Source of the DNA: Edaphocola aurantiacus
GTDB taxonomy: Bacteria > Bacteroidota > Bacteroidia > Chitinophagales > Chitinophagaceae
Reading direction: 5' to 3'
Length of the DNA stretch: 64,000 bases
Assembly: GCF_019797745.1 (NCBI RefSeq)
Contig: NZ_VOSI01000005.1
Location: 186,001-250,000, forward strand
The notes under the pieces are model-generated. The model saw only the letters and a program-made list of their open reading frames with translations. It did no database searches and had not been told where the DNA came from. A program made the position numbers and the translations under genes. Numbering within the stretch: position 1 is the stretch's first letter; every line of letters begins with the position of its first letter. This document shows, in pieces, positions 1 through 7,846 of this stretch.

Positions 1-867
1 CGCGCCCTGGCTAAGGAAAGCACGGAATGGGTAGAGAAGCATGACCTGTCTTCACTGAAAGTTATCGGATCAGTAGGTGAGCCGATCAATGACGAAGCAT
101 GGCACTGGTATAATGATCATGTGGGCAGAAAGACCAGTCCGATTGTAGATACCTGGTGGCAGACCGAAACCGGTGGTATCCTTATTTCTCCTTTACCCTA
201 TATTACCCCAACCAAGCCAACCTATGCCACATTGCCGCTGCCTGGTGTGCAACCGGTACTGATGGATGATAAACGTAATGAGATCACGGGTAACCAGGTA
301 ACGGGCAATCTTTGTATCCGTTTTCCATGGCCGGGTATAGCCCGTACAATATGGGGCGATCATCAGCGTTATAAAGAAACTTATTTTACAGCCTTTCCGG
401 GCAAATACTTTACCGGTGATGGTGCCTTACGTGATGAGGTAGGGTATTACCGCATTACCGGCAGGGTAGATGATGTGATCATTGTATCGGGTCATAACCT
501 GGGTACGGCACCGATCGAAGACAGCATTAATGAGCATCCGGCAGTAGCAGAAAGCGCTATTGTAGGCTATCCGCACGATATTAAAGGTAATGCACTGTAT
601 GGCTTTGTGATCCTGAAAGAAAGTGGTGAGGGACGCGATCGCGATAACCTCCGCAAAGAGATCAACCAGCTGATTTCAGAACAGATAGGGCCTATAGCTA
701 AACTGGATAAAATACAGTTTGTATCCGGTCTGCCTAAGACCCGTTCCGGTAAGATCATGCGTCGTATCCTGCGCAAAATTGCCGAAGGTGATTTCAGTAA
801 TTTCGGAGATATCTCTACCTTACTGAACCCTGAAATAGTGGAGGAGATTAAGAATGAGAAGCTGTAA
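1..867 (+). CDS. acs: Acetyl-CoA synthetase, C-terminal part (5' end outside window)
   Basis: This is the 3' part of an AMP-forming acetyl-CoA synthetase, which converts acetate, ATP and CoA to acetyl-CoA in the cytoplasm. The open frame begins at base 1 without a start, so the gene is cut by the window edge; a GTG at 121 is internal, because in-frame residues before it already read VIGSVGEPINDEAW, a conserved Acs segment. Further family motifs are DTWWQTETGG (acetate/AMP pocket), YYRITGRVDDVIIVSGHNLG (hinge to the mobile C-terminal domain) and PKTRSGKIMRR, whose Lys is the residue acetylated by Pat-type enzymes in known homologues. The C-terminus looks complete. A perfect hairpin about 100 bp downstream probably ends transcription. 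Confidence 0.95.
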   Translation, partial: RALAKESTEWVEKHDLSSLKVIGSVGEPINDEAWHWYNDHVGRKTSPIVDTWWQTETGGILISPLPYITPTKPTYATLPLPGVQPVLMDDKRNEITGNQVTGNLCIRFPWPGIARTIWGDHQRYKETYFTAFPGKYFTGDGALRDEVGYYRITGRVDDVIIVSGHNLGTAPIEDSINEHPAVAESAIVGYPHDIKGNALYGFVILKESGEGRDRDNLRKEINQLISEQIGPIAKLDKIQFVSGLPKTRSGKIMRRILRKIAEGDFSNFGDISTLLNPEIVEEIKNEKL

Positions 868-968
868 TCAGTTGAGAGTCTCTGCTTTCAGGAGCCGACG
901 GTTTCTTGCCCTGAGGTTCTCGAAGGGTAATGATTAATTGAGGATCAGCCAAAGTCAGAGCAATAAAA

Positions 969-1005
969 TACAAAAGAGCGGAACCTCAGGTTCCGCTCTT
1001 TTGTA
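969..1005. terminator. Bidirectional rho-independent terminator
   Basis: Two 18-nt arms (969-986 and 988-1005) are perfect reverse complements around a single central base. The GC-rich core is flanked by A-run and T-run, so it can work on both strands. It lies between the convergent acs gene and the lipoprotein gene that ends at 1010. Confidence 0.85.
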
Positions 1006-1009
1006 TGTA

Positions 1010-1423
1010 TCAGTGTTCCTTTTTTCGGTAACATAAATTAGCTGTCCGCCTTTTTTCATTGCTTTTAAAAACAACAGCTTTGTGTAAATGACCTTTACGG
1101 GTGATGCCCAGTTTTTTGGGAATACTAGAAGGTTCCTTTACTGATACGGAATCTTTACCCTTGCTGTCAAAATAAGTAAATGTTTTATGATACAGTAAAA
1201 TGCTGTCACCTGCTACTGACCAGGTGCCTTTCCAGCAACCATTGCAAAAGGTGGAACGAAAAGTGGAATCCGTATTTAAATATAATTTCTCCGTTATAAG
1301 TGCTCTATTATACTCAATATACTTATATTGATAAGCATCATACGCACCCGCAAGTTTACTTTTGCTGAATGACTGACAACTACATAAACATAATAGCATA
1401 AACAAAGCGATAGAATATCTCAT
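1010..1423 (-). CDS. Small hypothetical lipoprotein
   Basis: A 137-residue protein of unknown function. The N-terminus MRYSIALFMLLCLCSCQS is a lipoprotein signal with the lipobox Cys near residue 16, so the mature protein is likely membrane-anchored in the envelope. The mature part is polar and beta-rich in character (YLNTDSTFRSTFCNGCWKGTWSVAGDSILLY), the kind of pattern found in small Bacteroidota lipocalin-like lipoproteins with a 'G-x-W-x-x-x-G/D-S-I' turn; no family can be named with confidence. It contains a CNGC pair. It lies 25 bp downstream of another small, apparently frameshifted lipoprotein gene on the same strand and probably shares its transcript. Confidence 0.65.
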   Translation of the reverse strand: MRYSIALFMLLCLCSCQSFSKSKLAGAYDAYQYKYIEYNRALITEKLYLNTDSTFRSTFCNGCWKGTWSVAGDSILLYHKTFTYFDSKGKDSVSVKEPSSIPKKLGITRKGHLHKAVVFKSNEKRRTANLCYRKKEH

Positions 1424-1448
1424 AATTAGTTGTTTTTAATGTAACTCT

Positions 1449-1674
1449 TTACATCAATTGCGGATAATTAATAAAATCGTAAGGTTGGTCAAATAATGTC
1501 ACATTCAATAATGCTCCTTCTTCAGTTATACAATTCTGGCATGTATCATTTACTTTCTTGAAGGGAAATAAATCTCCTTTTTCGTGGTTACATGAATAAT
1601 GAACAACAATGAAGACAAGGTAATACGCCAGCAAAAAACTTAGGAGTTATTAGTGTTTTAAAATAGCTTTTCAT
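1449..1674 (-). pseudogene. Small lipoprotein gene, apparently frameshifted in a T6 run
   Basis: On the minus strand an ATG at 1674 opens MKSYFKTLITPKF and then runs out of frame. The frame encoding LLAYYLVFIVVHYSCNHEKGD and a further 40 residues to the stop at 1449 has no good start of its own (a stop lies just upstream, leaving only TTG). Removing one T from the run of six (plus-strand A-run 1633-1638) joins both into a clean lipoprotein precursor: charged start, hydrophobic stretch, Cys near residue 28. I infer either a genuine frameshift, slippage-based phase variation, or a sequencing error. The mature part has a CQNC pair. Function unknown. Confidence 0.45.
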
Positions 1675-2084
1675 TGTGTTTAAATTTTAGTTAGGCAACA
1701 ATAATAGCTTACCTGCCCAATAAAAAAGAATATTTGATTGCTCGATGCATATGCAATTAATTAATATAAAATTATCTAATTACTGTTGCAACAGTAATTA
1801 TTGTTAATAAAGACATATTCTGTAATTGGTTCGCGTATGCTAGTTTAAAGGTGATGATTGTATATTGGGTTAAGGGTGGGAAAGCGGTTCTGGATGGTAA
1901 TTACTTGTTGCAGCTGATATATAGCAATGCTTATGTCTGCTTATGTTATATAGCTATTGAATTATTATGATATATAACAATTGTATAATTATAATTTAAT
2001 ATTATTTTAAAATAATTTATATAAAACCTTTGATTCATCATTTCGGCTGATTATATTTAGGAAACAAAAATCCAAAAAATAAAT
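1675..2084. other. AT-rich intergenic region with a 24-bp perfect palindrome
   Basis: About 400 bp without a credible gene, strongly AT-rich. It separates the minus-strand lipoprotein genes from the plus-strand thioredoxin-fold gene, so it must hold both promoters. The one distinct structure is the perfect inverted repeat at 1777-1800. No clean TTG/TAnnTTTG pair was seen. Confidence 0.5.
1777..1800. promoter_or_regulatory. 24-bp perfect palindrome, candidate operator
   Basis: The sequence is a gapless inverted repeat with 12-nt arms centred between 1788 and 1789 (core ACTGTTG/CAACAGT). It lacks a loop and a T-run, so it looks more like a dimeric regulator site than a terminator. It sits between divergently transcribed genes. 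The regulator is unknown. Confidence 0.4.
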
Positions 2085-3113
2085 ATGAAAAAAACAATTT
2101 TTACACTGCTGTGCAGCTTTACCGGATTAACGATGGTACAGGCACAAACACCAGAAATGAAATCACGCTCTTTAGTATGCAAGTTTACCGAAACCTGGTG
2201 CGGACCCTGCGGGGGCTGGGGCTGGAATCTGGCCAACCAGGTCATTGCAGACATCGGTGATAAAGGATATTATGTTGGCGTTATGGGGAGTAGTACACCC
2301 TCCTCTATGAATGCGAACTGTTACGGCCCATTTGAGTCCAATTTTCCTGTAGGGGGTTATCCGACCTTTATCGTAAATGATGAAGATGGAGGAAGCTACC
2401 TGAGCGAGGTGAGTGGTGCCTATAACACTTTTGCAGCGACAACACCTGTTGCCAGCCCTGCGGCATACTTTACTATTAGTGGCACAACCATTAACGTTAC
2501 TTCTAAAACGAAATTCTGGACTGGAACTTCCGGCGAATATTATGTTTCTGCACTGGTAGTAGAAAATAAGGTGCTGGCTGCACAGAATGGCCAGTCCGGT
2601 ACTCCGGAGCATCACTACCTGTTAAGAGGTAGTATGATGGCCAATAAATCGCCATGGGGCATGTTGCTGTATAATGGGGCAATCGCTGCCAATACTGAAT
2701 ACAGCCAGGATTTCTCTATGACTATGGGTGCAGGCTGGAATGCAGATAATATTTCTGTATTAGTAGCCATCTATAAAAAGGATGGGACAAAGTATAGATT
2801 TGTAAATGTAATACAGGCTACGAATAATACTACGGGCCTTCGTGACAATGAGCAACTGGCCGCAGCATCGGTTTATCCTAACCCTGCAACTGCTGAAGCA
2901 ACATTGTCCCTCTCTCTGAAAAATGCACGCAAAGTTGCGGTAACCGTGACGGACCTGAGTGGCCGGGTAGTATATCAGCAATCGGAGCAGGCATTGGCAG
3001 CAGGCACGACTAATATTAAAATACCGGTACAGCAATTTGCTGCGGGTTGTTATAATATCAGCGTTAAAGGCGAAGGCGTTTATACAAATGAAGCCCTGGT
3101 TGTCAGCAAATAA
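2085..3113 (+). CDS. Secreted thioredoxin-fold protein with T9SS type A sorting domain (Omp28-like)
   Basis: A 342-residue exported protein. A Sec signal (MKKTIFTLLCSFTGLTMVQA) is followed by a thioredoxin-like segment with the redox motif WCGPC (Cys39, Cys42) and the cis-Pro region GGYPTFIVND, a pattern shared with Omp28-related Bacteroidota proteins. The last ~80 residues begin SVYPNPATAEATLSL and end GCYNISVKGEGVYTNEALVVSK, the typical T9SS type A C-terminal domain that directs export through the PorU/PorV machinery encoded further along this window. I infer a cell-surface or released thiol-oxidoreductase-like protein; substrate unknown. It is a single gene ending in a strong bidirectional terminator. 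Confidence 0.88.
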   Translation: MKKTIFTLLCSFTGLTMVQAQTPEMKSRSLVCKFTETWCGPCGGWGWNLANQVIADIGDKGYYVGVMGSSTPSSMNANCYGPFESNFPVGGYPTFIVNDEDGGSYLSEVSGAYNTFAATTPVASPAAYFTISGTTINVTSKTKFWTGTSGEYYVSALVVENKVLAAQNGQSGTPEHHYLLRGSMMANKSPWGMLLYNGAIAANTEYSQDFSMTMGAGWNADNISVLVAIYKKDGTKYRFVNVIQATNNTTGLRDNEQLAAASVYPNPATAEATLSLSLKNARKVAVTVTDLSGRVVYQQSEQALAAGTTNIKIPVQQFAAGCYNISVKGEGVYTNEALVVSK

Positions 3114-3131
3114 TCTGATTCCTCAATATTT

Positions 3132-3180
3132 CAATACATAAAAATAGCCGGTGCACAGCACCGGCTATTTTTATGTATTG
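3132..3180. terminator. Strong bidirectional terminator (23-bp stem)
   Basis: Arms 3132-3154 and 3158-3180 are perfect reverse complements around a 3-nt loop, with A/T runs at the base on both strands. It serves the convergent Omp28-like gene and pnuC, and overlaps the pnuC stop codon. Confidence 0.9.
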
Positions 3181-3839
3181 ATCTGTGCAGCAGCGCTGCG
3201 TTTCCATTTCAGGTAACCGTCAATGGCGAGTATGGTGAAGATAAGATATTGCAAGGCCGTTAGCCCCAGTGATTTATAGATCATCATGGGTATACAGATC
3301 GCATCACCGATGATCCAGAACAACCAGTTTTCAACCTTCTGCCGGGCCATAAACCACATGCCCACCAGAAAGATGGAAGTAGTGATGATGTCCAGGTAAT
3401 TAGCCCAGTCCAGGTGGTTCCAGTTCAGGTCTTTTACCTGCAGGTTGCTATCATTAAGCAATGGTTTGTAGTAATAGATAATGCTTACCCCTATAATACT
3501 GAGGAGGAACAGAAGGCCGCCCCAGGCCCAGTCTTTTTTAGTGGCTTTGGTCACCCGCACATGCACGGCATCTACCTTAATCCGGTACCAGGCGATCCAG
3601 CCGTAAATGCTCATTACAGTATAGTAAAAATTAATGAGCGTATCTCCGATCAGCCCGGCCTTAAACAGGATGTATACATATAATACAGTGCTGATAATGC
3701 CGGTAGGATATACCCATATGTGTTTTCGTATCGAAAGCAAAACACTCCATACACCGAATATTACAGCGACAGACTCCAGTATGATAAACTGTGTGCTATA
3801 CTCTTTGTAAGGGGCTATTAAGTACTGTATGAGGTCCAT
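3171..3839 (-). CDS. pnuC: Nicotinamide mononucleotide transporter PnuC
   Basis: A 222-residue polytopic inner-membrane protein of the PnuC family, which takes up nicotinamide riboside/mononucleotide-type NAD precursors by facilitated diffusion. Family hallmarks visible are the VYPTGI segment after the first helices, YGWIAWYR in the middle, and ENWLFWIIGDAICIPMMIYKSLGL near the end; about seven hydrophobic segments can be counted. Length is normal. A TAnnTTTG-type -7 box (minus strand, 3848-3855) lies only 9 nt before the ATG, which suggests a very short leader. No nadR-type kinase or riboswitch is seen beside it. Confidence 0.93.
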   Translation of the reverse strand: MDLIQYLIAPYKEYSTQFIILESVAVIFGVWSVLLSIRKHIWVYPTGIISTVLYVYILFKAGLIGDTLINFYYTVMSIYGWIAWYRIKVDAVHVRVTKATKKDWAWGGLLFLLSIIGVSIIYYYKPLLNDSNLQVKDLNWNHLDWANYLDIITTSIFLVGMWFMARQKVENWLFWIIGDAICIPMMIYKSLGLTALQYLIFTILAIDGYLKWKRSAAAQINT

Positions 3840-3915
3840 AAAGGGTACAAATGTAGCACATCTGTATCAATTACAGGTTTGTCTGCAGTCCATATTGTAC
3901 AAGGTCCCTGTACTA

Positions 3916-4578
3916 TTATAAATCATAAAAAATGCCTGCTTGTAGTTTAAGCTGTTGCTGGTAGTTGGGGAAAGGTTGGCCATAAGAGAAGTCCCCGATA
4001 TTATTCATGCCTTGTGCAAAGTATATTTCAGTGTTGAGGTGCAGCTTACTGCTGAGCTGTAAGCTTACTCCGGTTCCCGCTGCGATAGATATTTCCATTC
4101 GGTTGTAAGGATTGGTCTTGCGGACCCATTGTTCTCCATAAGCATCCATGCTGTTATACGTTACCCTGGCTCCTTTTTTATCGGTGTGGTAACCTGGTAT
4201 GATGGCCATGTAGGCATAGGGCCTTAATTTTTGTGATACTTTACCCCAATTATGCCGTATTTGTACCGGTACCCGCAGAAAATGAGGTTTGACTGTAAAG
4301 TGATAATAAAACGGAGCATCGCGATTGTCCCGGAAATCAACAAGACCGCTATGAGGGTCGAAGGAATATTGTATGGCTGCACCCCATTGCCAATGCTGAT
4401 TGATTGAACATAGTGCCTGTACGCCAAGTCCATAGGCCAGGAAATGATCGTTCTTGGTATAAAAGTTGTTTACTGTAGTAAAACCGGTCTGGGCCTGCAG
4501 GCCTACTGTCCATTGGTGCTTCTGCGCAGAACTGATAAAAGGAGAGCCAAGCAGCAGGAAGGGTATGAGTTTTTTCAT
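3916..4578 (-). CDS. Outer-membrane beta-barrel protein (PorT-like), paralogue 1
   Basis: A 220-residue protein with a Sec signal (MKKLIPFLLLGSPFISSAQ) and alternating hydrophobic/aromatic beta strands ending in an aromatic strand (LQAGIFYDL), as in small outer-membrane barrels of the PorT/OmpW-like superfamily. It shares order and motifs with the gene at 5067-5741 (INQHWQWGAAIQYS / INQHVELSTGVQYS; HFLRVPVQIRH / RFIRIPVQFRY), so the two are paralogues from a local duplication, now well diverged. A hairpin and a dispersed repeat lie between them. Specific function unknown; likely a structural or small-ligand surface protein. Confidence 0.75.
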   Translation of the reverse strand: MKKLIPFLLLGSPFISSAQKHQWTVGLQAQTGFTTVNNFYTKNDHFLAYGLGVQALCSINQHWQWGAAIQYSFDPHSGLVDFRDNRDAPFYYHFTVKPHFLRVPVQIRHNWGKVSQKLRPYAYMAIIPGYHTDKKGARVTYNSMDAYGEQWVRKTNPYNRMEISIAAGTGVSLQLSSKLHLNTEIYFAQGMNNIGDFSYGQPFPNYQQQLKLQAGIFYDL

Positions 4579-4689
4579 GGAATCTTATTTTAATGAAAGA
4601 CCGTGATGTTACTATAACAACGTCACCCGTAAGTGAAATATTATAAATTACCCTGCCTGTTGTCCTTCGCGCTATATCGGGATGAAACT

Positions 4690-4730
4690 CAAAAGGCTAG
4701 AGTGGCCCTCCCGGACACTCTAGCCTTTTG
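4690..4730. terminator. Hairpin terminator, 15-bp stem
   Basis: Arms 4690-4704 and 4716-4730 are perfect reverse complements with an 11-nt loop; T-rich arm bases follow on the minus strand. It lies downstream of the barrel gene at 5067-5741 and of the repeat element, and upstream of the second barrel gene. Confidence 0.7.
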
Positions 4731-4732
4731 AA

Positions 4733-4984
4733 AATATATTAACTGACTATCCGCATACAGTAAACTATTTTATTCGTCCTTTTGTCCGGCAACAAAAGGA
4801 CCAAAAATGCCTTTGTTTTCATCAAGGCGATTGCGGGGCACCGCCATTTTGTACCGTTGTGTGCATTGATCGTCTGAGCGTAGCGTTCTGGTTTGCGACC
4901 GACCGACACATTGATTTTTAGCCAGGGATTTATACAGCCTTGATTTTTTGGCGCTACCTTTTGCATCAAGGCAAAAGGTAGCAA
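4733..4984 (-). repeat. Dispersed palindromic repeat element, copy A
   Basis: Bases ~4735-4879 match, in inverted orientation and with only scattered mismatches, the sequence at ~30848-30990. The element contains a hairpin with 10-nt arms (4776-4785 / 4792-4801), and this copy has a second hairpin with 12-nt arms at its far end (4953-4964 / 4971-4982). An 81-codon open frame crosses it, but it is explained by the repeat and not by a protein family. A short remnant of the far hairpin is also visible near 22442-22465. It sits between two barrel genes, as expected for an intergenic dispersed repeat. Confidence 0.75.
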
Positions 4985-5066
4985 TAGATATATAGGCTAC
5001 TTAAATTATAACGCTAAACTTTGTTTCCTTTAAGCGGAGACTCAGTATATATTATTTGCAATAAAG

Positions 5067-5741
5067 TTACAGACCGAACTGTAATCCTACCTGTCCTCTA
5101 AGGTGCTGATGATATGATTTTTGGGGATTGTTGTATTCCTGATCATATTGTACTGCATCAATCAGGCCGTGGTAAAATCCTGCTTCAGCGGTAAGGGATA
5201 AGCGGTTGCCCAGGCGGACTTTTGCACCCGCACCACCATATACACCGAAGTCAAACTTCCGGCTAACGGTCATGACCATATCCACCTTGGCTAAAAAGTC
5301 ACGACTGTAATCATTGTAGGCGAAATATCTGCTATCGTTGGCTCCGCTACAGCGAAAACCCGCAGATACTCCGGTAACCACATATGGACGTACTCTTTGC
5401 TGTTCTGGCATAAAAGTATACCTGAACTGAACAGGGATACGTATAAATCTTGATCGTTCAGTAATGGAGAAATATAGCCTTTCCGGGGTCTGGCCATTAT
5501 CATATACCGAACGAAATCCTTCAGCAGAGTATTGCACACCGGTACTCAACTCTACATGCTGATTTATGCGGTAAAAGATTTGTCCGGCAATAGCCATAGA
5601 AGACAGGTCCATTTTGGCCTGGGGCTGATTAGTCACAGTGCTTACACCCTGACTGTAATTCAGACCCAGAGACCATTTGCTGTTTTGTGCAAAGCCGGCA
5701 GCAGGTATAGCCAGCATCAGGAAGAATAAAGATTTTTTCAT
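5067..5741 (-). CDS. Outer-membrane beta-barrel protein (PorT-like), paralogue 2
   Basis: A 224-residue protein with signal peptide MKKSLFFLMLAIPAAGFAQ and a repeating amphipathic beta-strand pattern ending LRGQVGLQFGL, consistent with an outer-membrane barrel. Shared motifs show that it is a paralogue of the protein encoded at 3916-4578. The start is supported by the basic n-region directly at the ATG. No enzymatic motif is seen. The 250 bp upstream (to 5997) is AT-rich with one small hairpin (arms 5857-5863 / 5870-5876) and no gene. Confidence 0.75.
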   Translation of the reverse strand: MKKSLFFLMLAIPAAGFAQNSKWSLGLNYSQGVSTVTNQPQAKMDLSSMAIAGQIFYRINQHVELSTGVQYSAEGFRSVYDNGQTPERLYFSITERSRFIRIPVQFRYTFMPEQQRVRPYVVTGVSAGFRCSGANDSRYFAYNDYSRDFLAKVDMVMTVSRKFDFGVYGGAGAKVRLGNRLSLTAEAGFYHGLIDAVQYDQEYNNPQKSYHQHLRGQVGLQFGL

Positions 5742-5997
5742 TGTATAATATGGGGATTAAATATAAGTATATAAAGATAGATTTTATTCTTATTTTTTAC
5801 AATGTTGAGATATAATTATTCAATATATAGAGTATACCAATCTGTAGCTTAAGCTGCTGCTCCTGTATGGGAGCAGGCACAATAGGGTTGTGTAGCGAAG
5901 CTTATTCATAATAGTCTGGGTAAGGTGAAAAAAGAGAAAGCATCCTTTTACTTAACGTCACCTTTTGGGGAAATATTATTCACGCTCCCGGCGAGTA

Positions 5998-6495
5998 TTA
6001 TGGTTGCTTCCTTACTTTAAAATACCCGCTGCGAATTTCTGTTGAAGGATCAACGGAGTAAAAGGCCACATCTCCGGAAAAGTAGGCTTCCAGTTCTGTT
6101 GCTGTATTTTTAATAATATGAATGTTTCCCGCGCGGGTATTGTAGCGGCTCAGTAAGTTACCTTCCATTACTTCATAGTCCAGACGGAAAAAATACTCCA
6201 TTGTATATTTCGTATCATCTGTTACATTGTCCTGGACCTGGATAATTAGCTTAGAGCTGTTCTTTGTTTTGATATCTTTCTGCTCTGCAAATATGTAGTA
6301 GGTACTGCCAATATAGTCTACCGTTATTTTGTCCGGGAGGAATACCGTTTTATTGACCTGCGCTATAAATACATTTTCAGATGAACCAGGCTGTCCTGTA
6401 TTGTCTTTAGGTTTATTGCAGGAGTAAAGGCTGCCCAGCAGCAGCAAGCCACTGAGGATAAGTGTATTGAAGGAAAGGGTAAAATATTTATTCAT
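5998..6495 (-). CDS. Hypothetical lipoprotein
   Basis: A 165-residue protein starting MNKYFTLSFNTLILSGLLLLGSLYSCNK, a lipoprotein signal with the lipobox at SLYSC. I chose this ATG over one 39 nt upstream because the upstream start would lie inside the paaC terminator hairpin and would put a second hydrophobic stretch before the signal. The mature part is rich in beta-type and polar residues (VFIAQVNKTVFLPDKITVDYIGSTYYIFAEQK), like many short Bacteroidota lipoproteins of unknown role. It lies just after paaC, but the terminator argues that it is transcribed separately. Confidence 0.6.
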   Translation of the reverse strand: MNKYFTLSFNTLILSGLLLLGSLYSCNKPKDNTGQPGSSENVFIAQVNKTVFLPDKITVDYIGSTYYIFAEQKDIKTKNSSKLIIQVQDNVTDDTKYTMEYFFRLDYEVMEGNLLSRYNTRAGNIHIIKNTATELEAYFSGDVAFYSVDPSTEIRSGYFKVRKQP

Positions 6496-6513
6496 CATTA
6501 GCAAGTATATAAA

Positions 6514-6548
6514 AAAGGTGCGGCATATTTTCATAACGCCGCACCTTT
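6514..6548 (-). terminator. Rho-independent terminator of the paaBC operon
   Basis: Arms 6514-6524 and 6538-6548 pair perfectly, and the minus strand continues into a T-run. It follows paaC by about 20 bp. Confidence 0.85.
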
Positions 6549-6569
6549 AAGCAATATTGTATTTACGGA

Positions 6570-7382
6570 TTACCAGGTCATATTCGGGTAAGCACGCTGT
6601 ACATACTGTAATTCGGTAAGAATGAATCCCATATGTTCAGTGTGGGTACCGGTTTTACCACCGGAATGCATCCATGCATTAGCATCGGGCATAGCCAGTG
6701 TTGCTTCACTTAAGATCGCATAAACGTTAGTAAACCAGTCTGTTTTGATTTTATCCAATGCAGTTGCAACGCCCTCTGCGAGCATGGCAGTATCTGCCTC
6801 AGAAGCCATAAACAGTTCGCCGCTATAGGCCCACAGTTCATTGATCGCTTCCTGCATACGTGCATGGCTTTCTTCAGTGCCATCGCCCAGGCGTATTACC
6901 CATTCGCTGCTCCACTTCAGGTGGTACTTAGCCTCTTTCAGTGATTTTTCTGCGATTGCCGCAACGCTAGCATCAGTACTGCTTCTTAAAGCAGTGTAGT
7001 GCAATACGGTAAACTGATCGTAGAAGAATGAACGGGCTACAGTGTAGGCCCAGTCTTTATTATCCTGCTCCAGCAACTGTACGTTTCTGAAATCCCAGGC
7101 ATCTCTGTGGTAAGGGAATGTATCTTCATCTGCGATTTGATCCGCAGCAATATTCAGGTTAGGTGCAATGGCAGCACGCTCTTCTGCAGGCAATTCATTA
7201 TACAGGCTGGCTGCATACTGAAACAGGCTGCGTGCCTGACCCAGGTGATCCAGTGCCGTATTGGTAATGGCAATGTCCTGCTCCAGGATAGGGCCGTGGC
7301 CACACCATTCACTGATGCGATGTCCGATAATCAAAGCGTTATCGGCCAGTTGCAAAATATAGTTTAGTTTATTAACGGACAT
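6570..7382 (-). CDS. paaC: Phenylacetyl-CoA 1,2-epoxidase subunit PaaC
   Basis: A 270-residue member of the PaaA/PaaC ferritin-like family. PaaC is the structural, non-iron partner of the catalytic PaaA in the multicomponent epoxidase that starts aerobic phenylacetate breakdown. Visible family features are the helical N-terminus LADNALIIGHRISEWCGHGPILEQDIAITNTALDHLGQAR, the paired-helix segment SLKEAKYHLKWSSEWVIRLGDGTEESHARM, and the C-terminal GGKTGTHTEHMGFILTELQYVQRAYPNMTW. Length is normal. paaB is 34 bp upstream on the same strand. Neither paaA nor paaD is adjacent, so the epoxidase genes are split in this genome. Confidence 0.93.
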   Translation of the reverse strand: MSVNKLNYILQLADNALIIGHRISEWCGHGPILEQDIAITNTALDHLGQARSLFQYAASLYNELPAEERAAIAPNLNIAADQIADEDTFPYHRDAWDFRNVQLLEQDNKDWAYTVARSFFYDQFTVLHYTALRSSTDASVAAIAEKSLKEAKYHLKWSSEWVIRLGDGTEESHARMQEAINELWAYSGELFMASEADTAMLAEGVATALDKIKTDWFTNVYAILSEATLAMPDANAWMHSGGKTGTHTEHMGFILTELQYVQRAYPNMTW

Positions 7383-7416
7383 AATTAGATTTTCCTTTAA
7401 ACAAAGGCATTAAAGA

Positions 7417-7701
7417 TTACATGTACTCAACCTCTTTCGGCAGTACATAAAAAGTAGGGTGACGGTATACTTTATCATTAGCCGGATCATACATAGAATC
7501 CGCTTCGTCCGGGTTAGAGGCATGAATATGTTTGCTCTCTACTACCCAGATACTTACTCCTTCCATTCTTCTGGTATATACGTCTCTGGCATTTTCCATA
7601 GCCATAGCTGCATCAGCTGCATGCAGGCTACCTACATGTTTATGATCCAAACCGGTTTTGCTACGGATAAATACTTCCCATAAAGGCCATTCCTGACTCA
7701 T
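7417..7701 (-). CDS. paaB: Phenylacetyl-CoA 1,2-epoxidase subunit PaaB
   Basis: A 94-residue protein matching PaaB, a small subunit of the phenylacetyl-CoA epoxidase complex. The characteristic N-terminus WPLWEVFIRSKTGLDHKHVGSLHA, the central ARDVYTRRMEGVSIWVV and the C-terminal DPANDKVYRHPTFYVLP are all present. It is the first gene of a two-gene unit with paaC. The gene upstream is unrelated, so paaA, which normally precedes paaB, must lie elsewhere if the enzyme is functional. Confidence 0.93.
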   Translation of the reverse strand: MSQEWPLWEVFIRSKTGLDHKHVGSLHAADAAMAMENARDVYTRRMEGVSIWVVESKHIHASNPDEADSMYDPANDKVYRHPTFYVLPKEVEYM

Positions 7702-7846
7702 AATGTTTTAAATTTTAGAGCGTAAAATTACGCATTTTGTGACAATTTTTTTACTTTTTTCTTTGGGCAGCTTGCTGATTATCAGATGCCGGATCTGAAG
7801 AGATCCGTTTTGGTTTCTGAATGTTTGCTTTTGAATCCTTTCAGGC

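Noticed and set aside
4739-4984. 81-codon minus-strand open frame
   Set aside because: It lies wholly within the dispersed repeat; the same bases recur near 30.9 kb without a conserved frame, so it is not treated as a gene.
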